Part shown: positions 7,496 through 14,140 of the stretch, in pieces
Layout: each line of letters starts with the position of its first letter
Numbering within the stretch: position 1 is the stretch's first letter
NCBI GenBank assembly: GCA_041687095.1
Contig: JAWLCQ010000103.1
Location: forward strand, 1 to 16,381
Direction of reading: 5' to 3'
Source: JAWLCQ01 sp041687095
GTDB lineage: Bacteria; Planctomycetota; Phycisphaerae; SM23-33
DNA length: 16,381 bases
Program-made: the position numbers and the translations under genes
Notes under the pieces: generated by a model
Told to the model about the DNA's origin: nothing
The model's input: only the letters and a program-made list of their open reading frames with translations
Databases searched by the model: none

Positions 7496-7501
7496 TATAA
7501 T
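7496..7501 (+). promoter_or_regulatory. Consensus -10 box upstream of the subtilase gene
   Basis: An exact TATAAT at 7496-7501 in GC-rich DNA, 50 bases before the chosen start codon. No TTGACA-like -35 stands at the usual distance: the bases around 7473-7478 are GGTGCG. Transcription would begin near 7508. A ribosome site GAGGAG lies 8 bases before the ATG at 7551. Confidence 0.5.
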
Positions 7502-7550
7502 CCTGAGTCATCGAGATCTGCCGTCAGTGGACGAACGAGGAGACGTGGCG

Positions 7551-10500
7551 ATGATGCGGCCAGTGGGTGGATACAGGGGAATGGGCGGGTGTGACGGGTC
7601 GGGGAGTGCGATCCCTGCGCTCGAGCCGCTCGAGCCGCGCCTGCTGCTCAGTGCGGCGTTCGACCTCATCGGGCTCACGCAGCTCCGCGCGGACCCCACG
7701 TACGCGGGGATCGACGGGTCGGGCGTCTCGGTGGCCATCATCGACACGGGGTTGGACCGCACGCACCCGCTGCTGAGCCTCGCCTATCTCGGCGGGGCGG
7801 ACATCGCCAACGGCGGAACCGATCCCATCGACGAGAACGGGCACGGGACGCACGTGGCGGGCATCATCGGCGCCCGCAGCGGGGAGGTCGGGGTGGCGGT
7901 GGGGACGGGGCTGATCGGCCTGCGGGCGACCCCGTCGGGCTCCGCGGGGCTGTTCTACAACACCGACCTCGAGCGCGCCCTGCAGTGGGTGCTGGACAAC
8001 AAGAGCACGTACAACATCGTCGCGGTGAACCTCTCGCTGGGGGCGGGCTTCTACACGTCCGAGGGCGAGGTCGTCAGCGACATCAAGTACGACGAGGTCC
8101 AGCGCCTCGAGGCCGCCGGGGTCGCCGTCATCGCCGCCATCGGCAACTCGTACAAGGACCACGAGTACCTCAATTCCGCCGCCCCCGCCATCTACTCCAC
8201 CCTCGCCGTCGGGTCCGTGTGGCAGGACGGGGTGTATTCGGGCGTGCAGTGGGGCTCGGGGGCGATCGACTACTCCACCGGGGCGGACCGCCTGAGCAGC
8301 TTCTCGCAGCGGCACTCGCTGGACAACGTCATCTTCGCCCCCGGGGCCATCATCACCTCCACCGTTCCTGGGGGCGGGCAGGCGGGCAAGGGCGGGACGT
8401 CCATGGCCGCCCCCATGGTCGCCGGCGCCGTCGCCCTCCTCCAGGAGGCCAGCATGCAGTTCGGCGGGCGCTACCTCACCACCGACGAGGTGCGGACCGT
8501 CCTGGTCCAGACCGCCGACACGATCTACGACGGGGACGACGAGGACGACAACGTCGTCAACACCAACCGCTCCTACCCGCGGATGAACGTCTACGCCGCC
8601 GTCCAGCGGGTCCGCGAGATGCACCAGGGCATCGAGCCCCCTCCGCCCGGGGGAGGGGGGGTGGACCCCAACGGCACGATGGCGACGGCGTACCAGGTGC
8701 GCTCCCTCGACGCCATGACCGCCCGCACCGTCGCGGCCCATCTTGGCAGCGACGGATCGGGGACGGCGGTGGGCGGCAAGGACGTGGACATGTACCGCGT
8801 CACCATCCCGACCCCGGGCGAACTCATCGTCGAAACCCAGGCCGACCCCGCCCACCCCGACCACGTGGACACGTACCTGCGGCTGTTCGACAGCAACGGG
8901 GTGCAGCTCGCGGCGGACGACGATTCGGGGACGGGCAGCTACTCGCTGCTGCGCTACAACGCCCCCGCCGGGACGTACTACCTCGGGGTCAGCGGGTACG
9001 CCAACACGAGCTACAACCCCGCGCAGGCGGGGAGCGGGGTGGTGGGCGATACGGGCTACTACCGGGTGATCTTCAACCTCACCAGCGGGGACCCCAACGG
9101 GACCCTCCAGGGCGCCGTCCCCACCCACCTCTCGACCGACCGCGAGGAGCCGCTCATCCAGAACGGCTATATCGGTTCCGACCTCGGGGTCCACGTCGGG
9201 CCCGGAGACGTCGACATCTTCGAGGTCCGCGTCCCGGACAACGGGACGCTGCTGCTGGACATCGACACGCCGTTCAGCACCGACTGGGTGGACAGCTTCC
9301 TCCGCGTGTTCGACTCGGCGGGGAACCAGTTGTACTTCAACGACGACGGCCTGGCGTATGATGCGAACGGGAACCCGACGGAGTTCACGGACGACTCGGA
9401 CCCCGCGTTCGACGGGCTGGTGTTCTCCGACCCCGTCGACCGGGCGTACTTCCACGGGCACACGTACGACTCCTTCCTTGCCGCCCGCGTGGATCGCGGC
9501 AGCGTCTACTACGTCGCCGTCAGCGATTACCGCAACCAGACGTACAGCCCCACCAGCCTCGCGGGGCGTTCGACGGCCGGGACGGGGGGGTACTACAACC
9601 TCAAGGTCGGGTTCGTCAGCAATGACCAGAACGGCTCGATCACCAAGGCCTGGGGCGGGGTGTACGGCTCGCTGCCGCAATCGGGCCTCGTGGGGCTCAT
9701 CGGGTTCGACACGAACCTCGCCACCTACGAACTCATGACCGTGGGCGACCGCGACGTGGACTTCTTCCACATCAACTCCCCTACCAGCGGGATCCTGGAG
9801 GTGCAGACCCGCTCGTACACCTCGAACGAGGTCGCCGCGAACAACCGCGTGGACACCATGCTGTTCCTCTTCGATCCCAGCGGGGTGCTGCTGGCGAGCA
9901 ACGACGACGCGGACAGCTTCGACCCGATGATCCAGTACCACATCGAGGCCCACCAGAGCTACTACGTCGCCGTCGCGGGGTACGGCAACGACGATTTCGA
10001 CCCGTTCCTCTCGGGCAGCGGGCTGCCCGGGGACACCGGGGAGTACCGCTACTACGCCCGCCTCCGCCCGCTGAGCGACATTGCGCTGCTCCGGGACGAC
10101 ACGCTCTCCTCCGGGGCGGTTTCCGACATCGCCGTCGGGCAGACGCTGCTGGGCAACGTGGGCTCCGACGGGGCCTACACCATCGGCCCGGCGGACGTGG
10201 ACATCTACCGCCTCACCGCCGCCGCCACCGGGCCCGTCGCCATCGAGGTGACCGGCTACGACGCCTTCGGGGCCGACACGTTCCTCCGCCTCTTCGACGC
10301 CAACGGGGTGGAGCTGTCGTTCAACGACAACCGGCACCCGGGCACCACGGGCAGCTACGTCCGCACGCTGCTGCAGGCGGGGCAGACGTACTACATCGGC
10401 GTCAACGGGGCCAGCGCCCTGGCGCGGGCGTACAACCCCCTCACGGGGGCAGGCGCGGCGGCGGGGTCCCGCGGGAGCTACGCCCTCTCCGTCACCGCCG

Positions 10501-11522
10501 TCGCCCCCGGGCCGGGGGACGGGGCGGCGTGGCTGTTCCACGCGGGGCACTACCTGGCGGCCAATCCCGACGTCGCCTCCGTCGTCGCCTCCGGGGGCAT
10601 CGTCAGCGGCTATGACCACTGGCTGCGCTACGGGCAGTGGGAGGGGCGGGACTTCAGCCCGTACTTCGACGGGGGCTACTACCTGACGGCCTACCCCGAC
10701 GTCGCCCAGTGGGGCGGGGCGACGGTCACCAGCGCCCTGACGCACTTCTCCACCTGGGGCGCCGCCGAAGGCCGCTCGCCCTCGCCCTACTTCGACGCCC
10801 GGGGATACGTGGCGGAGAACCCGGACGTCGCGGCCGCTCCCATCATCCCGGCCGAGCACTACTTCCGCTGGGGCCACGCCGAGAACCGCAAGCCCTCCCG
10901 CTGGTTCGACCCCGCCTGGTACGCCCAGCAGAACCCGGACATCGCCCCCGCCGTCGCGGGGGGGCTCGTGCACAGCTCCTTCGAGCACTTCGTTCGCTGG
11001 GGCCTCGCCGAGAACCGCTCCGCCACCCCGTACTTCAACGTCGCCTTCTACCTCGCCGCCAACCCCGACGTCGCCGCCGCCGTCGCCTCCGGCGCGATCG
11101 CGGCGGAGGAGCACTTCGTCCTCTACGGCCAGCGGGAGAATCGAACCGTCAGCCCCTTCTTCGATGCCGCCTTCTACCTCTCCGCCTATCCCGAGATCGC
11201 CTCGGCCGTCACGGGGCGGGTGGTCACCAGCGCCTACGAGCACTTCGTGGACTACGGGATCGCCGAGGGGCGCAAGCCCAACGCGTTCTTCGACCCGGGG
11301 TGGTACTTGTCGGCGTACCCCGACGTGCCGGGCCTCGCCTACCGCCACTACCTCCTGTTCGGGGCCTCCGAGGGCCGCTCGCCCTCGGCGGAGTTCGATG
11401 AGAACTACTACCGCTCCGCCTACCCCGACATCCTCGCGGCCATCCAGTCCGGGGCCTTCCGCAACGGCCTGCACCACTACCTCCAGTGGGGCCGCGCCGA
11501 GAGCCGCCAGCCCCGCGCGTAG
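7551..11522 (+). CDS. Giant secreted S8 subtilisin-family protease with LEPR-XLL signal, PPC domains and NPDV repeats
   Basis: 1323 aa from ATG 7551, chosen because GAGGAG lies 8 bases upstream; an in-frame GTG at 7527 would add 8 residues. A planctomycete-type LEPRLLLSA motif (27-35) implies export. The S8 peptidase domain (about 45-350) has D65 (IIDTG), H98 (NGHGTH), oxyanion N199 and S284 (GGTSMAAP), so it should be active. No inhibitor propeptide fits between the LEPR motif and the catalytic Asp. A PPPPGGGG linker leads to four PPC-like beta domains, each with a DVD[MIF][YF] entry, a [LF]FD..G turn and a [TS]YY[LIV]xV motif (about 373-983). Eight repeats of 35-43 residues follow (about 993-1321). 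Asp/Asn-rich turns suggest calcium binding. The substrate is unknown. No PEP-CTERM tail was seen. The gene ends convergently with the polyferredoxin gene. Confidence 0.95.
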   Translation: MMRPVGGYRGMGGCDGSGSAIPALEPLEPRLLLSAAFDLIGLTQLRADPTYAGIDGSGVSVAIIDTGLDRTHPLLSLAYLGGADIANGGTDPIDENGHGTHVAGIIGARSGEVGVAVGTGLIGLRATPSGSAGLFYNTDLERALQWVLDNKSTYNIVAVNLSLGAGFYTSEGEVVSDIKYDEVQRLEAAGVAVIAAIGNSYKDHEYLNSAAPAIYSTLAVGSVWQDGVYSGVQWGSGAIDYSTGADRLSSFSQRHSLDNVIFAPGAIITSTVPGGGQAGKGGTSMAAPMVAGAVALLQEASMQFGGRYLTTDEVRTVLVQTADTIYDGDDEDDNVVNTNRSYPRMNVYAAVQRVREMHQGIEPPPPGGGGVDPNGTMATAYQVRSLDAMTARTVAAHLGSDGSGTAVGGKDVDMYRVTIPTPGELIVETQADPAHPDHVDTYLRLFDSNGVQLAADDDSGTGSYSLLRYNAPAGTYYLGVSGYANTSYNPAQAGSGVVGDTGYYRVIFNLTSGDPNGTLQGAVPTHLSTDREEPLIQNGYIGSDLGVHVGPGDVDIFEVRVPDNGTLLLDIDTPFSTDWVDSFLRVFDSAGNQLYFNDDGLAYDANGNPTEFTDDSDPAFDGLVFSDPVDRAYFHGHTYDSFLAARVDRGSVYYVAVSDYRNQTYSPTSLAGRSTAGTGGYYNLKVGFVSNDQNGSITKAWGGVYGSLPQSGLVGLIGFDTNLATYELMTVGDRDVDFFHINSPTSGILEVQTRSYTSNEVAANNRVDTMLFLFDPSGVLLASNDDADSFDPMIQYHIEAHQSYYVAVAGYGNDDFDPFLSGSGLPGDTGEYRYYARLRPLSDIALLRDDTLSSGAVSDIAVGQTLLGNVGSDGAYTIGPADVDIYRLTAAATGPVAIEVTGYDAFGADTFLRLFDANGVELSFNDNRHPGTTGSYVRTLLQAGQTYYIGVNGASALARAYNPLTGAGAAAGSRGSYALSVTAVAPGPGDGAAWLFHAGHYLAANPDVASVVASGGIVSGYDHWLRYGQWEGRDFSPYFDGGYYLTAYPDVAQWGGATVTSALTHFSTWGAAEGRSPSPYFDARGYVAENPDVAAAPIIPAEHYFRWGHAENRKPSRWFDPAWYAQQNPDIAPAVAGGLVHSSFEHFVRWGLAENRSATPYFNVAFYLAANPDVAAAVASGAIAAEEHFVLYGQRENRTVSPFFDAAFYLSAYPEIASAVTGRVVTSAYEHFVDYGIAEGRKPNAFFDPGWYLSAYPDVPGLAYRHYLLFGASEGRSPSAEFDENYYRSAYPDILAAIQSGAFRNGLHHYLQWGRAESRQPRA
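8658..10502 (+). repeat. Four PPC-like (pre-peptidase C-terminal) domain repeats inside the protease
   Basis: The translation holds four related blocks, entered by DVDMYRV, DVDIFEV, DVDFFHI and DVDIYRL. Each has a strand ending in xxLRLFDxxGxxL or a variant, a DDD/NDD turn, and a TYYLGV/VYYVAV/SYYVAV/TYYIGV strand followed by Y-P or D-P. The second block has an extra insertion of about 50 residues rich in Asp. PPC domains are known in secreted proteases, where they are often removed or help bind substrate. Confidence 0.75.
10527..11519 (+). repeat. Eight C-terminal 'FD..YYL..NPDV ... H(F/Y)..(W/Y)G..EGR.P' repeats
   Basis: Protein repeats with NPD/YPD/YPE cores at residues 1005, 1048, 1090, 1128, 1171, 1213, 1256 and 1291 (numbered from ATG 7551). 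Spacing is 43, 42, 38, 43, 42, 43 and 35. Each ends in a [WYF]G..E[GNS]R.p element. Similar NPDV...EGR repeats occur in secreted, often calcium-binding, bacterial proteins and in some glycosyltransferases. Their function is not settled to my knowledge. DNA identity between units is modest, so the array is old. Confidence 0.85.
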
Positions 11523-11577
11523 GGGGGGGGCGGACCCGCAGACGCGTGGAGGCTTCCTCGCGCCCGCGGACTGCCGG

Positions 11578-12483
11578 CTACGAGCCCGAGCCCGTGGTGC
11601 CTTCGGGGGCGGGCGCGGAGGCCCCGAGGCGGAGGGAGGGCTCGATGGCCCCGCAGCGGGTGCACTCCATGCAGCGGATGCAGGTGGTGACGTTGACGGC
11701 CTGCTCCACCTTCACGCCCATCTGGCAGCGGGAGCGGCAGGTGTTGCACTCGGTGCAGTGGGGATCGGAGAAGCGGAGGCGGAAGGCGCTGACCGGGTTG
11801 AACAGGGCCAGCACCCCGCCCAGGGGGCAGAGGATCTTGCACCACGGGCGGTACATCACGATCGCCGTCACCACGAACAGCGGGAGGATGATCATCTTCC
11901 CCGGGCTCATCATGACCTGCGGGGCGGTGGAGTCGAGCTTGCCCATGACCATGCGGGGCAAAGAGGCCGAGACGGCGCCCGAGGGGCAGAGGCGGCAGAT
12001 GAAGGCCCAGTGCTCCTCGCCCCAAAACCCGGGCACGAGCAGGACGAGCCCGGCGAGGACGAGGTAGCGCCCGTAGCCCATCCAGTTCGGGATGCGGAGC
12101 TTGCGGACGGGCACGCGGGCGAGCAGGTCCTGGAGGAACCCGAAGGGGCATGCCCAGCCGCACACCAGCGAGCCTAGCAGCCCGCCCACGAACAGCAGCA
12201 CCCCGATGAGCATCCACGGCACCACGTGCAACGCCGCGAAGTTGGCCGCCACGCCCACCGGGCAGGCGAACGACGACAGCGGGCAGGCGTAGCAGTGCAG
12301 GACGCACCCGGGCACGCGGTGCAGCCACTGGCCCAGCGGGGCGAGCCAGACCGCCAGGAAGGCCGTCTGCACCCACGGGCGGAAGCGGGCGACGCGGCCG
12401 AGCCGGGATCGTACCCGCCGCCCCGGGCGCTGGGGGCCGGTTCGCGGGGGGGGGATGGTAGCGTTGGTGGTCATGGCACGCAT
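11578..12483 (-). CDS. Membrane-bound polyferredoxin (NapH-like 4Fe-4S protein)
   Basis: 301 aa with about four membrane segments (near 37-53, 85-107, 138-153 and 195-213) and many cysteine motifs. Loop motifs are C60-x3-C64-x2-CP-x5-x-CP (to 75), CGWACP (108-113), CRLCP (163-167) and CKILCP (215-220). A ferredoxin-like tail has C243, C246, C249, C253 and C268, C271, C274, C277. This matches the NapH/MauN/YccM-type family, which passes electrons between the membrane quinone pool or cytosolic donors and periplasmic partners. The partner is unknown; no nap, nos or rnf genes are here. The final cluster is spaced CxxCxxCxxC, one shorter than usual and without the following proline. The start could also be ATG 12474. 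It lies 19 bases after the 108-aa gene, so the two are probably co-transcribed. Confidence 0.88.
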   Translation of the reverse strand: MRAMTTNATIPPPRTGPQRPGRRVRSRLGRVARFRPWVQTAFLAVWLAPLGQWLHRVPGCVLHCYACPLSSFACPVGVAANFAALHVVPWMLIGVLLFVGGLLGSLVCGWACPFGFLQDLLARVPVRKLRIPNWMGYGRYLVLAGLVLLVPGFWGEEHWAFICRLCPSGAVSASLPRMVMGKLDSTAPQVMMSPGKMIILPLFVVTAIVMYRPWCKILCPLGGVLALFNPVSAFRLRFSDPHCTECNTCRSRCQMGVKVEQAVNVTTCIRCMECTRCGAIEPSLRLGASAPAPEGTTGSGS

Positions 12484-12502
12484 GACCCGGAAACCTCTAC
12501 AG

Positions 12503-12829
12503 TCACGTCGCGCAGAAGTTCGGGTCCTTTTTCTCCTGGGACGGGTCCGGCGGGGGGGTGTAGATGGAGGGAGCGGTGGCGGGCAGCGGATCCATGACTG
12601 TCACGACGGGCAGCGGCAGTCCGCCCCGGGCGGCCGACTCGACGATCCGCCACTCGGGCAGCAGCATCGGGATGCCCAGGTCGATCTCGCGATCCGTGAG
12701 CACCCCCGCCACCAGCGACGCCGCCCCCAGCACCGCCACCGCCAGCCCCAGCGCCACCGGGTGCCTCTCCATCGCACGTCGGGCGCGGTCAATCGGGGGC
12801 TGCGGCAGCCGTGGCGGTCGTCGTGGCAT
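12503..12829 (-). CDS. Small single-pass membrane protein of unknown function
   Basis: 108 aa. A basic, proline-rich N-terminus (1-22) precedes one hydrophobic helix (about 24-44, LGLAVAVLGAASLVAGVL). A roughly 60-residue tail follows, with a PLPVVTVMDPLP segment and a Pro/Asp/Lys-rich end. By the positive-inside rule the tail would be outside the cytoplasm. I do not recognise the family. It lies between tRNA-Sec (35 bases upstream) and the polyferredoxin gene (19 bases downstream), all on the same strand, so it may be an accessory subunit of the polyferredoxin. AAAAGGAG lies about 10 bases before the ATG. The gene ends in TGA, but the next codons (CTG TAG) show that readthrough would add almost nothing. 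Confidence 0.7.
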   Translation of the reverse strand: MPRRPPRLPQPPIDRARRAMERHPVALGLAVAVLGAASLVAGVLTDREIDLGIPMLLPEWRIVESAARGGLPLPVVTVMDPLPATAPSIYTPPPDPSQEKKDPNFCAT

Positions 12830-12864
12830 CCTTTCGAGACTCCTTTTCGGGCGGCGGAGCCTAC

Positions 12865-12959
12865 CGGAGGCGAATGGGAATCGAACCCACCCGGGACTTG
12901 GTTGAGCCCCGCACTGGTTTTGAAGACCAGGAGCGCCACCAGGATCGCCTGTCGCCTCC
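12865..12959 (-). tRNA. selC: tRNA-Sec (anticodon UCA)
   Basis: Read on the minus strand this folds as a 95-nt tRNA. The acceptor stem has 8 bp: GGAGGCGA pairs with TCGCCTCC, with G as discriminator. The anticodon stem-loop is CTGGT-CTTCAAA-ACCAG, giving anticodon TCA, which reads UGA. A long variable arm has a 7-bp stem (CGGGGCT/AGTCCCG), and the T arm is GTGGG-TTCGATT-CCCAT. The 8-bp acceptor, long variable arm and CTTCAAA loop all match bacterial selenocysteine tRNA and differ from serine tRNA. CCA is not encoded. It charges with serine, which SelA converts to selenocysteine, and SelB delivers it to UGA codons marked by a SECIS hairpin. Genes for those factors are not in this window. Confidence 0.96.
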
Positions 12960-13036
12960 GAACCGATGCATTCTACCGAAGCGGTCGGGCCCGATTCAAA
13001 TCAATCGTCCCCGCTTCCGCACGCAAGCCCGCTGGG

Positions 13037-13109
13037 GCCTCGGAAAAGGGGACAGGCTCCGGAGCGGGGTGCGGTTCCCCGCGCAGGTGCCGGTCCCCTT
13101 TTCCGAGGC
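13037..13109. repeat. REP-like hairpin, copy 1 (17-bp outer stem)
   Basis: 13037-13053 pairs perfectly with 13093-13109; the core is CGGAAAAGGGGAC / GTCCCCTTTTCCG. Inside are GGC/GCC (13055-13057 and 13089-13091) and a GCGGGG/CCCCGC stem (13064-13069 and 13077-13082), so the single strand can fold into a branched or bulged hairpin. It shares the AAAAGGGGACAGGC ... GTCCCCTTTT core with copy 2. Confidence 0.85.
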
Positions 13110-13214
13110 GGCCTGCGACTTGGAGGCCTTCGCGGGGGCATCGCCTGAGACAGGGGAGCGCCTCCAAATGGGGATCGCCTCAAGAAGGGAAGGGCTTGGA
13201 AGAGGGGGCCGCCT

Positions 13215-13265
13215 GAAAAAGGGGACAGGCACCGCCAGACAGCGGCGGAGCCAGTCCCCTTTTTC
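13215..13265. repeat. REP-like hairpin, copy 2 (12-bp outer stem)
   Basis: GAAAAAGGGGAC (13215-13226) pairs with GTCCCCTTTTTC (13254-13265), with GGC (13228-13230) and GCC (13250-13252) inside. The core is the same as in copy 1, 106 bases after the end of that copy. On either strand the second arm gives a T5 run after a GC stem, so it could also act as a bidirectional terminator. Confidence 0.85.
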
Positions 13266-13302
13266 CGGCTCCGTATCGCGCGGCTGGGACCGCGCGCGAC
13301 AA

Positions 13303-13339
13303 CACCCCTGTCCGGCCCTGGGTACGCCGGACGGGGGTG
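13303..13339. repeat. 14-bp hairpin in spacer
   Basis: CACCCCTGTCCGGC (13303-13316) pairs with GCCGGACGGGGGTG (13326-13339) with one G-T pair and a 9-base loop. Its arms contain GTCCGGC/GCCGGAC, a word that recurs in the palindrome at 13443-13464, so the two may be related. Confidence 0.7.
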
Positions 13340-13442
13340 CAGGGGGTCACTCGGAGTGTCGGGCGGCCCCGGCGCCTCACGGCGGCGCGCATACGCGCAG
13401 CGTCGCGAGGTCCGGGTACAGGTTGCTTCGATGGTTCCCCAA

Positions 13443-13464
13443 CCGCCGGACGGCCGTCCGGCGG
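13443..13464 (-). terminator. 22-bp perfect palindrome just after the winged-helix gene
   Basis: The half-site CCGCCGGACGG is followed directly by its reverse complement. It lies 22 bases beyond the stop of the minus-strand winged-helix gene. It can form a stem of about 9 bp with a 4-base loop, though no T-run follows. It could be a terminator or a binding site for a dimeric protein. Confidence 0.45.
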
Positions 13465-13486
13465 CTCCCACATGACGAAGTTCCGG

Positions 13487-13987
13487 TTACGCCTTGGCGG
13501 CCTTGCGCTTCTTGACGGGCTTGTATAGCCCGCGGCGGACCCGCTCGACCATGCCGCGCTTGACCAGGTCCGACAGGACCGCGCCGGTCACGTTGCGGGG
13601 CAGGCCGCTCAGCTTCCACAGGGCGCGGAAGCTCAACGCGCCCTTGGGGGCGTTGCGGAGGAGGTTCAGCAGGACCTCGGGCATGGTGCTGCCCTCGGGG
13701 GCCGGCACGGTCTCCTCGGTCACGCCGTCATCCCAGAAGTGCAGGTTCTCGGGGATGCACACGAACTCGTACACGCCGGTCTTGATCCGCTTTGCGCAAC
13801 CGCTGACGCGAAGCTGATACAGGATGTAGCCCACCGTGCTGGGGCGCAGATCCAGCTCGCGGGCGATGTCGATGTTCCGGGCGGTCCCGCGCTTCTTCAG
13901 CTCCTGAACAACTTGCCATCGGGCGGTCCGGCGGGGCAGCACGGCCTGCGGTTCGGTCTCTTGGGTCGGGGTCTTCTTCTTGCTCAT
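13487..13987 (-). CDS. DNA-binding protein with two winged-helix domains
   Basis: 166 aa. The first winged helix spans about 21-78: helix-turn-helix NIDIARELDLRPSTVGYILYQLR (38-60), then a basic wing KRIKTGVYEF (66-75). A linker rich in Glu, Thr and Pro (86-100) leads to the second (about 103-156), FRALWKLSGLPRNVTGAVLSDLVKRGMVERV with the wing RRGLYKP. The tail is strongly basic (KPVKKRKAAKA), as is the start (MSKKK). Tandem winged helices with no effector domain suggest a small transcriptional regulator or nucleoid-type protein; I do not recognise the exact family. The ATG has GAGGT four bases upstream. A good promoter candidate precedes it, and inverted repeats flank the gene, so self-regulation is possible. 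Its target is unknown. Confidence 0.85.
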   Translation of the reverse strand: MSKKKTPTQETEPQAVLPRRTARWQVVQELKKRGTARNIDIARELDLRPSTVGYILYQLRVSGCAKRIKTGVYEFVCIPENLHFWDDGVTEETVPAPEGSTMPEVLLNLLRNAPKGALSFRALWKLSGLPRNVTGAVLSDLVKRGMVERVRRGLYKPVKKRKAAKA

Positions 13988-14048
13988 TTTTACCTCTACA
14001 AAAACTCCTCCGGTACCTCCGGAGCAGTGCCTTGACTGTAGATTACCA

Positions 14049-14078
14049 ATGATAAGGGTTGACGGCTATCCATATCAA
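14049..14078 (-). promoter_or_regulatory. Predicted promoter of the winged-helix gene
   Basis: On the minus strand TTGATA (plus 14073-14078; 5 of 6 to TTGACA) and TATCAT (plus 14049-14054; 5 of 6 to TATAAT) are separated by 18 bases. The start would fall near 14042, giving a leader of about 55 bases. The region is much more AT-rich than its surroundings. It is the best -35/-10 pair in the window. Confidence 0.6.
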
Positions 14079-14113
14079 GGAATTTCCACCCAACTTCTCG
14101 GAATTCCCTGCTG

Positions 14114-14135
14114 TTGTCCATGTACGGATGGACAA
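14114..14135. terminator. 8-bp inverted repeat after the trpG-type gene, upstream of the winged-helix promoter
   Basis: TTGTCCAT (14114-14121), a 6-base gap, then ATGGACAA (14128-14135). It begins 5 bases past the amidotransferase stop and about 36 bases upstream of the winged-helix -35. It could be a weak terminator (no T-run) or an operator; the low GC content and symmetric 22-base length would suit a dimeric regulator. Confidence 0.4.
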
Positions 14136-14140
14136 ACGGC

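Larger units (their letters stand above)
12960..13486. other. 527-base gene-free spacer rich in palindromes
   Basis: Between tRNA-Sec and the double winged-helix gene. Reading frames here are short, Arg/Pro-rich and unlike any family. The spacer holds two related REP-like hairpins (13037-13109 and 13215-13265), another hairpin (13303-13339) and a 22-bp palindrome (13443-13464), listed separately. Between the two REP-like copies, 13110-13214 holds shorter GC-rich words (GGCCT, CGCCTC) but nothing I can name. Confidence 0.6.

Noticed and set aside
7527..7550. GTG 7527 as start of the subtilase
   Set aside because: No ribosome site precedes it at proper distance, whereas GAGGAG is 8 bases before ATG 7551.
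7524..11477. 1317-codon open frame on the minus strand opposite the subtilase
   Set aside because: Its translation is monotonous Gly/Val/Arg/Asp/Pro with no domain, while the plus strand has an intact catalytic triad and repeats. Long antisense frames are expected in GC-rich genes with strong third-codon GC bias.
12494..12505. UGA at the end of the 108-aa gene as a selenocysteine codon
   Set aside because: Readthrough reaches a TAG after one more codon, and no clear SECIS-like hairpin immediately follows.
12865..12959. Serine or tryptophan suppressor tRNA reading UGA
   Set aside because: The 8-bp acceptor and the overall 95-nt size are particular to tRNA-Sec; a tRNA-Trp would lack the long variable arm.
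12455..13216. 253-codon plus-strand frame over the tRNA and spacer
   Set aside because: It overlaps tRNA-Sec and the REP-like hairpins and is antisense to the 108-aa gene; no domain seen.
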